NCBI RefSeq assembly: GCF_014946725.1
Contig: NZ_JACFXY010000001.1
Span: 682,001-746,000 of the forward strand
DNA length: 64,000 bases
Direction: 5' to 3'
DNA from: Mixta mediterraneensis
GTDB lineage: Bacteria > Pseudomonadota > Gammaproteobacteria > Enterobacterales > Enterobacteriaceae
A program made the position numbers and the translations under genes. The notes under the pieces are model-generated. The model was not told the DNA's origin. It did not search any database and saw nothing but the letters and a program-made list of their open reading frames with translations. Below, piece after piece: positions 22,711 to 34,743 of the stretch. The number at the start of each line of letters is the position of its first letter. The first letter of the stretch is position 1.

Positions 22711-23793
22711 TTAACGTACCTTCAGCGTGGCCAGGCCAATCAGCACCAGCATCAGCGAAATAATCCAGAAGCGCACGATAACGCGCGGCTCCGGCCAGCC
22801 TTTCAATTCGTAGTGGTGATGGATCGGCGCCATGCGAAAAATACGCTGGCCACGCAGCTTGAACGATCCCACCTGTAAAATCACCGACAGGGTTTCAACC
22901 ACAAATACGCCGCCCATGATCACCAGTAAAAACTCCTGACGCAGCAGCACGGCAATAGTGCCCAGCGCGCCACCTAGCGCCAGTGAACCCACGTCGCCCA
23001 TGAAAACCTGGGCCGGATAGGTGTTAAACCACAGGAAGCCCAACCCTGCCCCGACAATCGCGGTGCAAACAATCACCAGTTCACCTGCGTGACGAAGATA
23101 AGGAATATGCAGATATTCAGCGAATTTCACGTTACCGGTTGCCCAGGCAACCAAAGCAAAGCCTGCAGCAACAAAGACGGTTGGCATAATCGCCAGGCCA
23201 TCAAGGCCATCGGTTAAGTTCACCGCATTGCCCGTACCCACAATAACGAAATAGGCCAGCAGCACATAAAACAGGCCCAACTGCGGCATGATGTCTTTGA
23301 AGAACGGCACCACCAGCTGTGTGGCCGGTGTATCTTTCCCCGCCAGATACAGAGCAAAGGCAACGCCTAATGAAATCATCGACATCCAGAAATATTTCCA
23401 GCGCGCGATCAGGCCCTTAGTGTCTTTGCGCACCACTTTGCGATAGTCATCAACAAAGCCGATAATACCAAAGCCCACCAGCACCACTAATACGCACCAG
23501 ACATACGGGTTCGCAGGATACGCCCACATCAATACCGAGAGGGTAATCGATGTGAGAATCATAATGCCGCCCATCGTTGGCGTGCCGCGCTTACTAAAAT
23601 GTGACTCGGGCCCATCGTTACGCACCACCTGACCAATCTGCAGTTTTTGCAGCCAGGCAATCAAACGCGGCCCCATATACAGAGAAATAAACAGAGCGGT
23701 CAGCAGGCTGACAATGGCGCGAAACGTCAGATACGAAAAGACGTTAAAACCTGAATAAAATGCGACCAGATGTTCGGCCAGCCAAACTAACAT
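22711..23793 (-). CDS. mraY: phospho-MurNAc-pentapeptide transferase MraY
   Basis: Integral membrane enzyme that transfers phospho-MurNAc-pentapeptide to undecaprenyl phosphate, giving lipid I. The 360-residue length equals E. coli. It has about ten transmembrane helices and the conserved loops [18 protein letters not shown] (Asp-Asp), [10 protein letters not shown] and the HHHYELKGW motif. It overlaps murF by 7 bases. Confidence 0.98.
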   Translation of the reverse strand: MLVWLAEHLVAFYSGFNVFSYLTFRAIVSLLTALFISLYMGPRLIAWLQKLQIGQVVRNDGPESHFSKRGTPTMGGIMILTSITLSVLMWAYPANPYVWCVLVVLVGFGIIGFVDDYRKVVRKDTKGLIARWKYFWMSMISLGVAFALYLAGKDTPATQLVVPFFKDIMPQLGLFYVLLAYFVIVGTGNAVNLTDGLDGLAIMPTVFVAAGFALVAWATGNVKFAEYLHIPYLRHAGELVIVCTAIVGAGLGFLWFNTYPAQVFMGDVGSLALGGALGTIAVLLRQEFLLVIMGGVFVVETLSVILQVGSFKLRGQRIFRMAPIHHHYELKGWPEPRVIVRFWIISLMLVLIGLATLKVR

Positions 23794-25148
23794 GTTCCTT
23801 TCTCCTGTAAGCTCTGTACTACCTGCTCCATGGCGGCACTACGCGAACCCTTAATCAAGACAGTCATTGCTTTATGCTCGGACAACAGCGCCCGTAATCG
23901 TTCAGTAAGCGTCGCTTTATCGCTGAAATGTTCGCCAACGCCACTGCTTTCACTGATGAGGTGGCTGATTTTTCCCGTACTCAATACGCGATCAATGCCG
24001 GCCGATTTAGCCGCAAGCCCAACTTCACGGTGGCACTGTTCCGCTTCATTACCCAGTTCCGCCATATCGCCGACGACCATCACCCGGTAGCCCGGCATTT
24101 CACCCAGCACCTGGGCCGCCGCCGTCATTGAACCGACGTTAGCATTGTAGCTATCATCCAGTAAAAACTGGTACGTCGATAGGCGGATTGGGAACAGCCG
24201 TCCGGGAACAGGCTGCAGTGTTTTAAGGCCGGCCTGAACTGCACTTAGCGGTGCATCTACCGAAACCGCCAGCGCGGCGGCAGCCAGGGCATTAGCAATG
24301 TTATGTCGGCCCGGTAACGGCAGCGAAATCGCCACGTCGCCACGTGGGGTATGCATTGTAAAGTGGGTTCCATCCTGACCAATGCTGATATTGCTGGCAG
24401 AGAAATTGCAGCCCTCTTCTGCCTGTGAAGAGAAGCGCCAGACCGTTTTGCCATGAAGATGTTGCTGCCAGTGCGGCCAGTCGTTACTCTCTGCATTGAG
24501 AATCGCGGTGCCGTGAGCCGGCAAACCAAAAAAGATTTCGCCCTTCGCTTTGGCGACGCCATCCAGCGATCCAAAGCCTTCAAGGTGAGCGGCTGCCAGA
24601 TTATTCACCAGAGCGCTTTCAGGTCTTACCAGTTCGGTCGTATAAGCGATTTCGCCTTGATGGTTGGCGCCCAACTCAATCACTGCATATTGATGCTCCG
24701 CAGTCAGACGCAACAGCGTCATCGGCACGCCGAAATCATTATTCAGGTTACCGGCGGTATAAAGCGTTTCGCCGCATTGACGTAAAATCGCCGCGGTCAT
24801 CTCTTTCACCGACGTTTTACCGGATGAGCCAGTTAATGCCACCACGCGCGCTTTCGCCTGCTGACGTACCCATGCCGCCAGCTTGCCGAATGCCAGTCGC
24901 GTATCCTGGACCACGACCTGCGGTACGGTGACAGGTAAACGTTTATTGACAAGCAGAGCCAACGCCCCGTTAGCGATAGCCTCGTCAACCAGGTCATGGG
25001 CGTCAAAGCGTTCGCCTACAATGGCAATAAACAGGCAGCCTGCGGTGACTTTACGCGTATCAGTAGTGACATCATTGAGCGTTAAATCACTGCCGGACAG
25101 CGTCCCGCCGGTGATTTGCGCTAAGGTGTGCAAGGAAACGGGAATCAT
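23787..25148 (-). CDS. murF: UDP-MurNAc-tripeptide--D-alanyl-D-alanine ligase
   Basis: Adds D-Ala-D-Ala to complete the UDP-MurNAc-pentapeptide. The 453-residue Mur ligase carries the ATP loop [14 protein letters not shown], the segment [12 protein letters not shown] and domain-3 [12 protein letters not shown]. Its start overlaps the murE stop by 4 bases, and its end overlaps mraY. Confidence 0.97.
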   Translation of the reverse strand: MIPVSLHTLAQITGGTLSGSDLTLNDVTTDTRKVTAGCLFIAIVGERFDAHDLVDEAIANGALALLVNKRLPVTVPQVVVQDTRLAFGKLAAWVRQQAKARVVALTGSSGKTSVKEMTAAILRQCGETLYTAGNLNNDFGVPMTLLRLTAEHQYAVIELGANHQGEIAYTTELVRPESALVNNLAAAHLEGFGSLDGVAKAKGEIFFGLPAHGTAILNAESNDWPHWQQHLHGKTVWRFSSQAEEGCNFSASNISIGQDGTHFTMHTPRGDVAISLPLPGRHNIANALAAAALAVSVDAPLSAVQAGLKTLQPVPGRLFPIRLSTYQFLLDDSYNANVGSMTAAAQVLGEMPGYRVMVVGDMAELGNEAEQCHREVGLAAKSAGIDRVLSTGKISHLISESSGVGEHFSDKATLTERLRALLSEHKAMTVLIKGSRSAAMEQVVQSLQEKGTC

Positions 25149-26632
25149 GCCGCGCCTCCTAATAAAGCCGCAACGGTCGCACGGTCAGAGTAATCAAGAC
25201 GGCGATGGCCAATGATTTGATAGTCTTCATGGCCTTTGCCCGCCACCAGTACGATGTCGTCTGGCTGGGCTTGCATGATGGCGTTGGTTACCGCTTGTGC
25301 ACGGCCCGCAACAACGCAGGCGCGGCCTGGGTCGAGCAGACCGCTGAGAATATCATTCACAATGGCTTTAGGATCTTCGCTTCGCGGATTGTCATCGGTT
25401 ATCACCACCACATCAGCAAATTGCTCGGCAATGGCTCCCATCAGTGGGCGCTTACCTTTATCACGGTCGCCACCGCAGCCGAACAGGCACCAGAGTTTGC
25501 CTTTGCAGTGTAGCCGCGCTGCGTCTAACGCTTTTTCCAGCGCATCCGGCGTATGGGCATAATCCACCACGACTGTTGGCTTACCCGCGGCGCTAAACAC
25601 TTCCATGCGGCCAGTTACTGGCTGTAACTGCGGCGCAACGCGCACTAAGTCGCTCAGCGAATAACCTAATGCCAGCAGGGTCGCCAATGCCAGCAGCAAA
25701 TTATTCACGTTAAAAGCCCCCATCAGGCGGCTATCAATCTCACCTGTGCCCCAGCCTGAGCTGAAGCGGATATGGGCGCCATTATCATGATACGTAACGT
25801 TGTCAGCTTTCAGCCAACGGCCGCGACAGCCTGGCTGCAAGTTGCTTTCCATGGTTACCGCGACGGCATCTGGCAACGTGGCTAACCAGCGGCGGCCTAC
25901 TTCATCGTCGGCATTGAGAATGGCTTCGCCAACCTGATGTTCAGAGAACAGTCGCCATTTGGCTGATTCGTAGCTCTGCATATCGCCATGATAATCAAGA
26001 TGATCGCGGCTGAGATTGGTGAATACCGCAGCGGCAAACGGCAGCGCGGCGACACGATGTTGCACTAAACCGTGGGAGGAGATTTCCATTGCCGTCAGGG
26101 TTGCGCCCTTCCCGGCCAGATCATGCAGCACATGCTGTATATCCACTGCGGAGCCGGTGGTATTTTCAGTTGGCGTGAGTTGACCCACCAGACCGTTGCC
26201 TACCGTACCCATCACTGCACTGGTTTCACCCAACAGCTGCGCCCATTGCGCCAGCAATTGCGTCGTTGTGGTTTTTCCGTTAGTACCGGTTACGCCAATT
26301 AATTTTTGTTTTTCACCCGGCTGCTGATAAAAACGTCCCGCTAAAGCCGACAAGCGTTGATGCAGCTGAGCCAGGTAAATTACCGGCACACCATGCATTT
26401 CGCGGATTTCACCGTCCATTGCCTCGCCTTCCGCTTCAGCAATCACGGCAGCAACGCCCTGAGCAATAGCTTGCGGAATAAAACGCCGTCCATCGGAGTG
26501 GTGGCCTGCAACAGCCACAAACAGATCGCCTGAAGCCGCGATGCGGCTATCAAGAGTCATGTCACGAAGCTGACGCGCCGGCGCGTCTGGCACCCATGGG
26601 CCAAGTAAATCGCGCAGGTTACGATCTGTCAC
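25145..26632 (-). CDS. murE: UDP-MurNAc-L-Ala-D-Glu--meso-diaminopimelate ligase
   Basis: Adds meso-DAP as the third residue of the stem peptide. The 495-residue length equals E. coli when a GTG at 26632 is used; AGGA lies 7 bases upstream of it. A second GTG at 26644 would add four residues. Motifs are the ATP loop [24 protein letters not shown], and DDNPRSEDP, the DNPR box that selects meso-DAP over lysine. The start codon lies inside the last 14 bases of ftsI. Confidence 0.96.
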   Translation of the reverse strand: MTDRNLRDLLGPWVPDAPARQLRDMTLDSRIAASGDLFVAVAGHHSDGRRFIPQAIAQGVAAVIAEAEGEAMDGEIREMHGVPVIYLAQLHQRLSALAGRFYQQPGEKQKLIGVTGTNGKTTTTQLLAQWAQLLGETSAVMGTVGNGLVGQLTPTENTTGSAVDIQHVLHDLAGKGATLTAMEISSHGLVQHRVAALPFAAAVFTNLSRDHLDYHGDMQSYESAKWRLFSEHQVGEAILNADDEVGRRWLATLPDAVAVTMESNLQPGCRGRWLKADNVTYHDNGAHIRFSSGWGTGEIDSRLMGAFNVNNLLLALATLLALGYSLSDLVRVAPQLQPVTGRMEVFSAAGKPTVVVDYAHTPDALEKALDAARLHCKGKLWCLFGCGGDRDKGKRPLMGAIAEQFADVVVITDDNPRSEDPKAIVNDILSGLLDPGRACVVAGRAQAVTNAIMQAQPDDIVLVAGKGHEDYQIIGHRRLDYSDRATVAALLGGAA

Positions 26633-28385
26633 TTGATTCCTCACTTCTGTTAGTCACCAACTCGTTCTTGTCATTCACCGGCAACGCGTCTGGCTCAACA
26701 TTCATGGTGCGTAAAACCCCGCCCATGATGGCGCCAAACACGGGTGCAGAAACTGCACCGCCATAATATTTACCGCCTTGCGGATCGTTGATCACCACGA
26801 CCAGCGCAAAACGTGGACGGCTGGCTGGCGCAACGCCCGCGGTATAAGCAATGTATTTATTGATGTAGCGTCCATCCGGGCCAACTTTTTTCGCCGTTCC
26901 GGTTTTAATCGCGATACGGTATCCCTTGATGGCAGCTTTTACACCGCCACCACCTGGCAGCGCTACGCTCTCCATCATGTGCATCACGGTTTTTACCAGT
27001 GATTCATCGAAGACGCGCTGCCCAGCGACAGGCGGATCCACTTTGGTAATCGACAGGGGACGATTAATGCCATAACTGCCGATCGTTGCGTAGACTCGCG
27101 CTAACTGTAACGGCGTTACCATTAGCCCGTAGCCGAAAGAGAAGGTGGCCCTCTCTATGTCAGACCACCGTTGTTTTTGAGGGTATAAGCCACTACTTTC
27201 CCCGACCAGCCCCAAATTGGTCGGTTTGCCCAGCCCAAAGCGCGCGTAAGTATCTACCAGCGCAGAGGAAGGCATCGCTAACGCCAAATGTGAAACTCCG
27301 ACGTTACTCGACTTCTGCAGAATCCCCGTCAGGGTCAATTCGTTATAACGCGCCACATCTTTGATCTCATGACCATTTACGCGATACGGCAAGGTATTCA
27401 AAACGCTATTTTCTTTGACCACACCCCGTTGCAGCGCCGTCATCACCACCATTGGTTTCACTGTCGAGCCTGGCTCAAAGATGTCGGTAATGGCGCGGTT
27501 GCGCATCAGCTCTTTTGGGGTATTGCTAAGATTGTTGGGGTTATAAGCGGGGCTGTTAGCCATCGCCAGTACTTCGCCGGTATTTACATCGACCAGTACA
27601 GCCGTACCCGATTCGGCTTTATTAAAGGCTACCGCGTTATTCAGTTCACGATAAACCAGCGCCTGTAAACGCTCGTCGATACTTAACGTCAGATTGTGTG
27701 CCGCCCGGCTGTCTACAGAAGAGATGTCTTCAATCACCCGACCATAGCGATCTTTACGCACCGTACGTTCCCCCGGCGCGCCGGTTAGCCATTTATCGAA
27801 GCTCTTTTCAACGCCTTCAATACCCTGACCATCAATATTGGTAAAACCGATCAAATGCGAGGTGACCTGCCCTGCCGGGTAATAACGGCGGGATTCTTCA
27901 CGCAAATGAATACCAGGCAGCTTGAGCTTTTTAACGTATTCGCCGATGGCAGGATTCACCTGGCGCGCCAGATAGACAAAGCGTCCTTTAGGATTGGCAT
28001 TAACGCGCGTAGCCAGCTGATCAAGGGGGATGGAGAGCGCATCGGATAGCGCTTTCCAGCGGCTATCCAGGGTTACGCCACCACCGGCGTGCAGCTCTTT
28101 TGGATCGGCCCAGATAGCATTAACCGGCACGCTTACGGCCAGCGGACGACCCGCGCGATCGCTGATCATACCGCGCGCGGTGGGAACCGCCTGCACGCGC
28201 AGCGAACGTAAATCGCCCTCTTTTACCAGCTTGTCTGGGTTGATCACCTGTAACCAGGCAACACGCGAAAGCAGCCCGCCCAGTGCCAGCAGAATGCAGC
28301 CACACAGCAACGCGAAACGCCAGCTTACAAAGCTGGCTTTATCTTCCGGTTTTTTCAACTTCAGCGTTCTGCCCGCGCCGCTCAT
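26619..28385 (-). CDS. ftsI: peptidoglycan D,D-transpeptidase FtsI (penicillin-binding protein 3)
   Basis: Septal class B penicillin-binding protein. The 588-residue length equals E. coli. It has a short cytoplasmic tail, a membrane helix ([16 protein letters not shown]), a pedestal domain, then the transpeptidase motifs: FEPGSTVKP (Ser-x-x-Lys nucleophile), KSSNVG (SxN) and KTGTAKK (KTG). I chose the ATG giving [10 protein letters not shown]; an upstream ATG at 28442 would run into ftsL. It starts 16 bases after ftsL. Confidence 0.96.
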   Translation of the reverse strand: MSGAGRTLKLKKPEDKASFVSWRFALLCGCILLALGGLLSRVAWLQVINPDKLVKEGDLRSLRVQAVPTARGMISDRAGRPLAVSVPVNAIWADPKELHAGGGVTLDSRWKALSDALSIPLDQLATRVNANPKGRFVYLARQVNPAIGEYVKKLKLPGIHLREESRRYYPAGQVTSHLIGFTNIDGQGIEGVEKSFDKWLTGAPGERTVRKDRYGRVIEDISSVDSRAAHNLTLSIDERLQALVYRELNNAVAFNKAESGTAVLVDVNTGEVLAMANSPAYNPNNLSNTPKELMRNRAITDIFEPGSTVKPMVVMTALQRGVVKENSVLNTLPYRVNGHEIKDVARYNELTLTGILQKSSNVGVSHLALAMPSSALVDTYARFGLGKPTNLGLVGESSGLYPQKQRWSDIERATFSFGYGLMVTPLQLARVYATIGSYGINRPLSITKVDPPVAGQRVFDESLVKTVMHMMESVALPGGGGVKAAIKGYRIAIKTGTAKKVGPDGRYINKYIAYTAGVAPASRPRFALVVVINDPQGGKYYGGAVSAPVFGAIMGGVLRTMNVEPDALPVNDKNELVTNRSEESSDRS

Positions 28386-28401
28386 TCGCTGTTTGAGGTC
28401 C

Positions 28402-28722
28402 TTATTTCTGTACCACAATATTTTCTTGTGAAGGATCAACATGCTGCATCTGCAGTTTCTCTGTCGCGATCCGCTCTACCCGGCTGTGATCGCCCAGGGC
28501 GTTTTCTTCTAAAATCAGGTTGCGCCATTCGATATCCAGCGCGTCACGTTCCAGGACTAACTGCTCACGCTGTGCCGTTAATAAACGCGTTTTGTGTGTG
28601 GTGGTCACAACAAACATCGCTGAAACCACCACGGCGATAAGCAGCAATAGCGGAATTTTGCCCTTGCGTAGCAGATCGCCACCAATAACGCCGGGCAGGC
28701 TATGACGCTCATTGCCGATCAT
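28402..28722 (-). CDS. ftsL: cell division protein FtsL
   Basis: Small bitopic divisome protein that forms a complex with FtsB and FtsQ and activates FtsWI. The 106-residue product has a short N-terminus, one membrane helix (about residues 21-41) and a periplasmic leucine-zipper coiled coil, from [18 protein letters not shown] onward nearly identical to E. coli. The N-terminus is about 15 residues shorter than E. coli's 121-residue form. The ATG is two bases after the rsmH stop. Confidence 0.94.
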   Translation of the reverse strand: MIGNERHSLPGVIGGDLLRKGKIPLLLLIAVVVSAMFVVTTTHKTRLLTAQREQLVLERDALDIEWRNLILEENALGDHSRVERIATEKLQMQHVDPSQENIVVQK

Positions 28723-28724
28723 GC

Positions 28725-29660
28725 TTAGGTTCTCTCCGCAATACGTAATACCGAACTACGCGCTCGCGGGTTCTCTGCGACTTCCCGCTCGCCCGGCACC
28801 AGCTTGCCAAGCAGCTTCAGCTCACGTCCCCCTAATGCTTTGAGCTGCTGCTCAGTCATCGGTAAGCCTGCCGGGACCTGCGGACCGCGGCTTTGATCGC
28901 GCATAAAGCGCTTAACCAGGCGATCTTCCAGTGAATGGAAGCTAATGACAGATAAGCGGCCTTCGGTTGCCAGCACCTCGACAGCCCCTTTCAGCGCGGT
29001 ATCGATCTCTTCCAGTTCGCTGTTAATCCAGATCCGTATCGCCTGGAAACTGCGGGTTGCAGGATGCTTAAATTTATCTTTGACCGGTGTTGCCGCCGCA
29101 ATAACGTCAGCTAACTCTTTGGTGCGCGTCATGGGCTGTTCGCGATTGCGCTCTACGATGGCGCGCGCAATGCGCTTAGCAAAACGCTCTTCACCGTACG
29201 TTTTCAGCACAAAGGCAATATCTGCCTCTTCAGCATGAAGTAACCATTCTGCTGCCGAATGGCCACGTGTGGGGTCCATACGCATATCCAGCGGCCCATC
29301 GCGCATAAAGGAGAAGCCACGTTCAGCATCATCCAGCTGCGGAGAAGACACCCCAAGATCCAGCAAAATGCCGTCGATCTTACCCACCAGCCCGCGCTCG
29401 CGGGCATACTCTGCCAGGGCAGAAAAAGGGCCATGAATAATTAAAAAACGCGGATCGCTTATCTCAGCGGCCGCGGCGATAGCTTGCGGATCACGATCGA
29501 TGGCAATCAGCGTCCCCTTCGCCCCAAGTTGCGAAAGAATTAAGCGCGAATGACCGCCACGACCAAATGTGCCGTCAATGTAGATCCCGTCTTCCTTAAT
29601 ATTGAGGCCGTTAACCGCCTCATCCAACAGCACGGTGGTATGTTTAAAATTTTCCTGCAT
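28725..29660 (-). CDS. rsmH: 16S rRNA (cytosine1402-N4)-methyltransferase RsmH
   Basis: SAM-dependent methyltransferase acting on C1402 in the 16S rRNA P-site (formerly mraW). The 311-residue protein shows the SAM-binding motif [42 protein letters not shown] and [14 protein letters not shown]. It is two bases from both mraZ and ftsL. Confidence 0.97.
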   Translation of the reverse strand: MQENFKHTTVLLDEAVNGLNIKEDGIYIDGTFGRGGHSRLILSQLGAKGTLIAIDRDPQAIAAAAEISDPRFLIIHGPFSALAEYARERGLVGKIDGILLDLGVSSPQLDDAERGFSFMRDGPLDMRMDPTRGHSAAEWLLHAEEADIAFVLKTYGEERFAKRIARAIVERNREQPMTRTKELADVIAAATPVKDKFKHPATRSFQAIRIWINSELEEIDTALKGAVEVLATEGRLSVISFHSLEDRLVKRFMRDQSRGPQVPAGLPMTEQQLKALGGRELKLLGKLVPGEREVAENPRARSSVLRIAERT

Positions 29661-29662
29661 AG

Positions 29663-30121
29663 CTATAGCGACAAGTCCTGCAACCGTTCAGATAAAGGCT
29701 CCTGAGCCGAGTGCTCTGCGTCAATATCTTCCTTAACTTGTTGATACCAGGTCTGTTCATCCCACAGTTCAAATTTATTGAACTGTCCAACCAGCATCAC
29801 TTCTTTTGTTAATTTGGCGTGCTGACGAAGGGTATTCGCCAGCAACAAACGCCCTGCATTATCCATCTGACATTCGCTGGCGTGCCCCAACAGCAAGCGC
29901 TGCACGCGACGCTCAAGCGGATTCATGCTAGATAAACGCGCAAGCTTCTTTTCAATGATTTCCCATTCGGGCAAGGTATAAAGCAGCAGGCAGGGCTGAT
30001 GAAGATCGATGGTACATACCATCTGACCTTGTGATTCCCCCTTCAACAAATCGCGATAGCGCGTTGGTACGGCCAGACGTCCTTTGCTGTCGAGATTGAC
30101 TAACGTTGCTCCTCGGAACAT
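29663..30121 (-). CDS. mraZ: MraZ, AbrB-like transcription factor of the dcw cluster
   Basis: First gene of the mra/dcw cluster and, in E. coli, a repressor of its own operon. The 152-residue protein is a tandem of two SpoVT/AbrB-like halves, each with the DxxGR motif: [15 protein letters not shown] near the N-terminus and [15 protein letters not shown] centrally. Three 10-base-spaced TGGNN repeats lie just upstream (30154-30176), matching the known operator style, so autoregulation is likely conserved. Confidence 0.96.
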   Translation of the reverse strand: MFRGATLVNLDSKGRLAVPTRYRDLLKGESQGQMVCTIDLHQPCLLLYTLPEWEIIEKKLARLSSMNPLERRVQRLLLGHASECQMDNAGRLLLANTLRQHAKLTKEVMLVGQFNKFELWDEQTWYQQVKEDIDAEHSAQEPLSERLQDLSL

Positions 30122-30149
30122 GTCAGTCTCACCCCCTCAGTTACCTGTT

Positions 30150-30178
30150 TCCACCACTTTATCCCACTTTTTACCACG
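30150..30178 (-). promoter_or_regulatory. MraZ operator, three direct repeats
   Basis: On the minus strand TGGTA, TGGGA and TGGTG occur with an exact 10-base period (CCA on the plus strand at 30154, 30164 and 30174). Known MraZ sites are TGGGN repeats with 5-base spacers. They lie just downstream of the predicted -10 box. Confidence 0.75.
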
Positions 30179-30183
30179 AAACG

Positions 30184-30213
30184 AGTTTAAGGACCCGATG
30201 AAATCCTTGTCAA
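30184..30213 (-). promoter_or_regulatory. mra/dcw cluster promoter
   Basis: A perfect -35 TTGACA (30208-30213 on the minus strand) is followed after 18 bases by TAAACT (30184-30189). The placement matches the strong Pmra promoter of E. coli. Confidence 0.7.
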
Positions 30214-30617
30214 GCCAGAGCGGTAGATGAATATCACTATTTCCTGCTGACTAAAATTCAATTGAAGGATGGCGACACTGCTGAAAAAAACCTAAAAAAA
30301 ATTAACCCGATGAATAACTGAATAAAATTAATTTGCTTAAATAAGATTGGCGAAAAAATAAATAACTTATCAGGGATGACGCCTTATCGTGGATTCTGAG
30401 ACAGCGGCAGCATTTTAGGGGGTTTCTTAAAGGGTGATGAGAGCGCCAGAAAAGCTGGGGCCAGCAAGGCTGTTGAAGAAATAAACAAAGAAAAAAAATA
30501 CGTTTCTAATTTGTTAGCTGACGTGTTCATTATTTACGCTTTTTTACGCCAGCGGAATGTAATCGAAACACAACGTCCTGATTAATTATTATGGGCAGCA
30601 TCATGACTGCCCGTCAG
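30214..30617. other. AT-rich spacer between mra promoter and cra
   Basis: About 400 bases without a supported gene. It is rich in A-tracts (around 30285-30360 and 30480-30500). A short hairpin (GGGCAG/CTGCCC, 30593-30612) just past the cra stop may act as a weak terminator. A similar long gap exists in E. coli. Confidence 0.4.
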
Positions 30618-31628
30618 TCATTTTGTTTTGCGGCTTAATTGCCCACGACGAAATAAATTACGACGAATTCGCGTCAGACCCGGTTTGGGTTTTTTTGGCT
30701 CATCCAGCGAGGCGAGAACCAGTTCCAGCACGCGCTCAGCGACATCACGGTGCCGCTGACCCACCGCCAGCACCGGACACTCTAAAAAGTCCAGCAATTC
30801 GTGGTCGCCAAATGTCGCAATCGCCAGTTCGGTTGGCAGTCGCCCGTCACGTTTCAGCGTGACATCCATAACACCTTGCAGCAGCCCAAATGACGTCGTA
30901 AACAGCGCGTCAGGCATGGGATGATCGTCGAGATATTTTTCGAACCGCGCAGCAGCAGCTGTGCGTTCAAAACTGTTGCAGTAAATATACTCAATGGGCC
31001 GTTCATCGTCTTTCCACGCGTCGCGGAACCCCATTTCACGTAAAAAGCTGACAGAAAGCTCCGGTAATGCGCCTAAAAAAAGCACATTGTTTATCTCCAG
31101 CTGACGCAGTTCAGTCGCCAGGGTAAAGGCATCATCCTGATCCGCCCCGACAACGCTGGTAAAGTGTTCGCGATCCAGTGCACGATCCAGGGCAATAATC
31201 GGCAGCGCGTTATGGATCCAGCGCTGGTAGAAAGGATGTTCCGGGGGTAATGAGGTTGAGACGATAATCGCATCAACCTGGCGTTGCAGCAGATGCTCAA
31301 TGCAGCGCATTTCATTATCGGGTTGATCTTCTGAGCAGGCGATCAGTAACTGGTAGCCACGCTGGCGTGCCTGCCGCTCAAGATAATTTGCGATACGCGT
31401 ATAGCTGGTGTTCTCTAAATCAGGAATGACTAAACCAATCGAACGGGTACGTCCCGCGCGCAGCCCAGCGGCCACCGCATTCGGGTGGTAATTATGCTCA
31501 CGCACCACCGCCATGACTTTCTCAACGGTTTTATCGCTTACACGATACTGCCGCGCTTTGCCGTTAATAACATAACTGGCCGTGGTGCGCGACACGCCCG
31601 CCAGGCGCGCAATTTCATCCAGTTTCAC
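30618..31628 (-). CDS. cra: catabolite repressor/activator Cra (FruR)
   Basis: LacI-family regulator of carbon flux that responds to fructose-1-phosphate. The 336-residue protein starts at a GTG (GGAG upstream) and reads [20 protein letters not shown], the helix-turn-helix, then the hinge [18 protein letters not shown] and a periplasmic-binding-like effector domain with [11 protein letters not shown]. It is near-identical to E. coli in the DNA-binding domain. It lies between ilvH and mraZ, as in E. coli. Confidence 0.97.
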   Translation of the reverse strand: MKLDEIARLAGVSRTTASYVINGKARQYRVSDKTVEKVMAVVREHNYHPNAVAAGLRAGRTRSIGLVIPDLENTSYTRIANYLERQARQRGYQLLIACSEDQPDNEMRCIEHLLQRQVDAIIVSTSLPPEHPFYQRWIHNALPIIALDRALDREHFTSVVGADQDDAFTLATELRQLEINNVLFLGALPELSVSFLREMGFRDAWKDDERPIEYIYCNSFERTAAAARFEKYLDDHPMPDALFTTSFGLLQGVMDVTLKRDGRLPTELAIATFGDHELLDFLECPVLAVGQRHRDVAERVLELVLASLDEPKKPKPGLTRIRRNLFRRGQLSRKTK

Positions 31629-31767
31629 GATAACTCCACAATCAGGCTCGCTTCTGCAGCATCTCTATCCGCAGTTACGCTAAGGACAACTCTGGTTACA
31701 TCTAACAGCAGAAAAGTGTGCGGGGCAACCGCTTTTGTTATGCCAGACGTTATAACGCATAAAAAAG

Positions 31768-31792
31768 AAAAAACCCGGCATTTCGCCAGGTT
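31768..31792 (-). terminator. intrinsic terminator after ilvIH
   Basis: On the minus strand AACCTGGC, an AAAT-type loop, GCCGGGTT and a T-run follow the ilvH stop by about 30 bases. Confidence 0.8.
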
Positions 31793-31822
31793 AGGAGAAA
31801 GTTTAAGGATTAGGCGACGTGA

Positions 31823-32314
31823 TTAACGCATGATCCGGTCACCACGAGAAACCCCGACAATGCCGGAACGCGCAATTTCTACAATTTCCGCGACATCACG
31901 AATGGAGTTCAAAAACGCATCCAGTTTGTCGCTGGTGCCTGCCAGCTGAACCGTATAAAGCGTTGGCGTGACATCAATGATCTGACCGCGGAAGATTTCA
32001 GCACTGCGCTTAACTTCTTCGCGGCCATATCCGCTCGCCTGAATTTTCACCAGCATGATTTCACGCTCAACGTAAGCGCCTTGCCCTAATTCAGTCACAC
32101 GTAATACATCCACCAGCTTGTGTAACTGTTTTTCGATCTGTTCCAGAACTTTTTGATCGCCAACCGTTTGAATAGTCATACGCGACAAGGTGGGATCGTC
32201 GGTTGGCGCCACGGTCAGGCTTTCAATGTTGTAGCCACGTTGTGAAAACAAGCCAACCACACGAGACAATGCGCCGGATTCGTTTTCCAGCAAAACTGAT
32301 AAAATACGACGCAT
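31823..32314 (-). CDS. ilvH: acetolactate synthase III regulatory subunit
   Basis: Small subunit giving valine feedback control to AHAS III. The 163-residue length equals E. coli. The N-terminal ACT domain ([20 protein letters not shown]) contains the valine site, followed by the C-terminal ferredoxin-like domain. GGAGAGGA precedes the ATG at 32314, which lies two bases after the ilvI stop. Confidence 0.97.
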   Translation of the reverse strand: MRRILSVLLENESGALSRVVGLFSQRGYNIESLTVAPTDDPTLSRMTIQTVGDQKVLEQIEKQLHKLVDVLRVTELGQGAYVEREIMLVKIQASGYGREEVKRSAEIFRGQIIDVTPTLYTVQLAGTSDKLDAFLNSIRDVAEIVEIARSGIVGVSRGDRIMR

Positions 32315-32316
32315 AA

Positions 32317-34041
32317 TTAAGTCCTCTCCGTTTTGCTCAACCACATCTCATCCATACCGCCACCGCGAATTTGCATCGGGTAAACATGCTCGCTGCCATC
32401 AACCGTGACATCTACAAATACCAGACGGCCTTTCGCCAGCGTTTCCAGCGCTAACGTTAACTTCTCCTCCAGCTCAGCAGGATGCTGGATGGCGATGCCA
32501 ACATGGCCGTAAGCCTCTGCCAGACGGACGAAATCGGGCAGCGATTCCATATAGGATTGCGAATGGCGACCCGAATAAATCATGTCCTGCCACTGCTTCA
32601 CCATGCCAAGAAAGCGGTTGTTCAGGTTGAGCACCAGCACCGGCAAATTGTATTGCAAGGCGGTAGAAAGCTCCTGGATATTCATCTGGATACTGCCATC
32701 GCCGGTCACACAGATGACCGTTTCTTCTGGCAGCGCCATTTTCACACCCAGCGCAGCAGGTAGCCCAAAGCCCATCGTTCCTAAACCCCCTGAGTTAATC
32801 CAGCGGCGTGGCTTGTTGAACTGATAATAGAGCGCGGCAAACATCTGATGCTGACCGACATCCGACGTGACGTAAGCGTCACCGCTGGTCAGGCGGCAAA
32901 TCGTTTCGATGACAGCCTGTGGCTTGATTTTATCGCTGGTGCGATCAAACTCCAGACACTTGCGGCTGCGCCAGCCATCAATCGATTGCCACCAGTCGCG
33001 CAGGCTGTCGAGCTGTTGTTTACTTTCGCTTTGGGCCAGCAAGTCCAGCATTTGCTGCAGAACCTGTTTCGCATCGCCAACAATGGGAATATCAGCGGCA
33101 ACGGTTTTCGAGATTGACGTAGGATCAATGTCAATATGCATCACTGTGGCATTTGGGCAATACTTTGCCAGATTATTGGTGGTGCGATCGTCAAAGCGCA
33201 CGCCAATACCAAAGATCAGGTCGGCATTGTGCATCGTCATATTCGCTTCATACGTGCCGTGCATGCCCAGCATACCCACACATTGACGATGCATGCCTGG
33301 GAAGGCCCCCAGCCCCATCAATGACGTGGTTACCGGAATATTCAGGCTTTCAGCCAGTTGCAGCAACTCGGCTTCACAGGCTGAAGTAATCGCGCCGCCA
33401 CCGGCATATATCACAGGCTTATGAGCGGCTAACAGCGTTTGCAACGCACGCTTAATCTGACCTTTATGCCCCTGGACTGTGGGGTTGTAAGATCGCATAC
33501 TGACGGAATCTGGCCACATATAAGGCAGCTTATTGGCGGGATTCAGAATATCTTTCGGCAGATCGATAACCACCGGTCCCGGACGCCCACTGGCAGCCAG
33601 CCAAAACGCTTTTTTCAGCACGCCAGGAATTTCTTCGGTGCTTTTAACTAAGAAGCTGTGTTTTACCACCGGGCGGGAAATCCCGACCATATCGCATTCC
33701 TGAAAAGCGTCGTAGCCAATCAGCGAGGAAGGGACTTGTCCCGACAGGATGACCAGCGGAATGGAATCCATGTAAGCCGTCGCAATGCCGGTAATAGCAT
33801 TGGTCGCGCCGGGACCCGATGTCACCAGCACCACACCGACTTCGCCGGTCGCGCGCGCCAGACCGTCCGCCATGTGCACAGCGCCTTGTTCATGGCGTAC
33901 TAATACGTGATCAATACCCCCTACCGTTTGCAGCGCATCGTAAATATCTAATACGGCGCCACCCGGATAACCGAATACCTGCTTTACGCCCTGATCGATT
34001 AACGAACGGACGACCATCTCGGCTCCTGACAACATCTCCAT
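32317..34041 (-). CDS. ilvI: acetolactate synthase III catalytic subunit
   Basis: ThDP-dependent synthesis of acetolactate and acetohydroxybutyrate for branched-chain amino acids. The 574-residue length equals E. coli. It shows [13 protein letters not shown] (ThDP-activating Glu), [16 protein letters not shown]-region FDDRTTNN and the ThDP motif [14 protein letters not shown]...[13 protein letters not shown] precedes the ATG at 34041; longer in-frame starts lack support. It forms an operon with ilvH. Confidence 0.97.
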   Translation of the reverse strand: MEMLSGAEMVVRSLIDQGVKQVFGYPGGAVLDIYDALQTVGGIDHVLVRHEQGAVHMADGLARATGEVGVVLVTSGPGATNAITGIATAYMDSIPLVILSGQVPSSLIGYDAFQECDMVGISRPVVKHSFLVKSTEEIPGVLKKAFWLAASGRPGPVVIDLPKDILNPANKLPYMWPDSVSMRSYNPTVQGHKGQIKRALQTLLAAHKPVIYAGGGAITSACEAELLQLAESLNIPVTTSLMGLGAFPGMHRQCVGMLGMHGTYEANMTMHNADLIFGIGVRFDDRTTNNLAKYCPNATVMHIDIDPTSISKTVAADIPIVGDAKQVLQQMLDLLAQSESKQQLDSLRDWWQSIDGWRSRKCLEFDRTSDKIKPQAVIETICRLTSGDAYVTSDVGQHQMFAALYYQFNKPRRWINSGGLGTMGFGLPAALGVKMALPEETVICVTGDGSIQMNIQELSTALQYNLPVLVLNLNNRFLGMVKQWQDMIYSGRHSQSYMESLPDFVRLAEAYGHVGIAIQHPAELEEKLTLALETLAKGRLVFVDVTVDGSEHVYPMQIRGGGMDEMWLSKTERT

Positions 34042-34714
34042 TTTCTGCCTCCAGGCTAAAGGAACTGAATCCATCGGCGACCGTTTTCCAGCACGCCACG
34101 GCATCCTGCCCTCTCTTCGCCAATTAAGATCAAAACCTTATGTTTATGCACAGACAGCGGAAATCATTTCTGCTGTCCAGATACAGAGAATTCTGCTGAG
34201 TTCATTCTTTTGATAGTAGGTCGATTACCATAACCGCAGAAAACCTGGCAGGCAAACATCAGGCATGACCAGGTTAATGAAACCGGCTGTAAAGGCTCTG
34301 CCTGATAAGTTTGAGCCGCGATGATTAAACTAATTACGCGCGATAACAGCAGACGAAAATGCTACTCATGAAATTATTTTTAGCGTGATCTAAGAAATAA
34401 AAAAAAGTTATTGCTGTGACCGTTAGCCCACAATTTCCTGAGATAAAACCTTTTTGGCGTTATTAACCTTAAAACGATGCATTTACATGAGATTATGTTG
34501 CTTTGCGCTGTTATCCCATTAAGACGATCGCTATAGCAATATCGATAAAAAACAATACATTTCAAGCAATTAACAACAAAATTCACCACAAGATGGCCTT
34601 TTGTTATCTGCTGTTAATATTCCGACGATTAATCTGTTGCGCATAACTCTGTGTCGGCCTGATATGACAGAATATTTTCCTTAGCAGCCTAACGACAGCG
34701 CCTTTCACTTAAGG
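34042..34714. promoter_or_regulatory. ilvI-leuL divergent intergenic region (no leuO)
   Basis: About 670 AT-rich bases between the ilvIH and leu promoters. In E. coli this interval carries leuO (about 314 residues); no LysR-type helix-turn-helix frame is present on either strand. It should hold the ilvIH promoter and, by analogy, Lrp-binding sites, but I could not assign individual sites. Confidence 0.6.
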
Positions 34715-34743
34715 TTGACATCACTCAGGGATTCCAGTACCAA
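34715..34743 (+). promoter_or_regulatory. leuLABCD promoter
   Basis: TTGACA (34715-34720), a 17-base spacer ending in TTCCAG, and TACCAA (34738-34743) mirror the E. coli leu promoter layout. The -10 box is weak. It lies about 35 bases before leuL. Confidence 0.65.

Noticed and set aside
34380-34589. 69-codon minus-strand frame in the ilvI-leuL gap, considered as a leuO remnant
   Set aside because: The translation (MVNFVVNCLKCIVFYRYCYS...) has no LysR helix-turn-helix and no SD; it is chance coding in AT-rich DNA.
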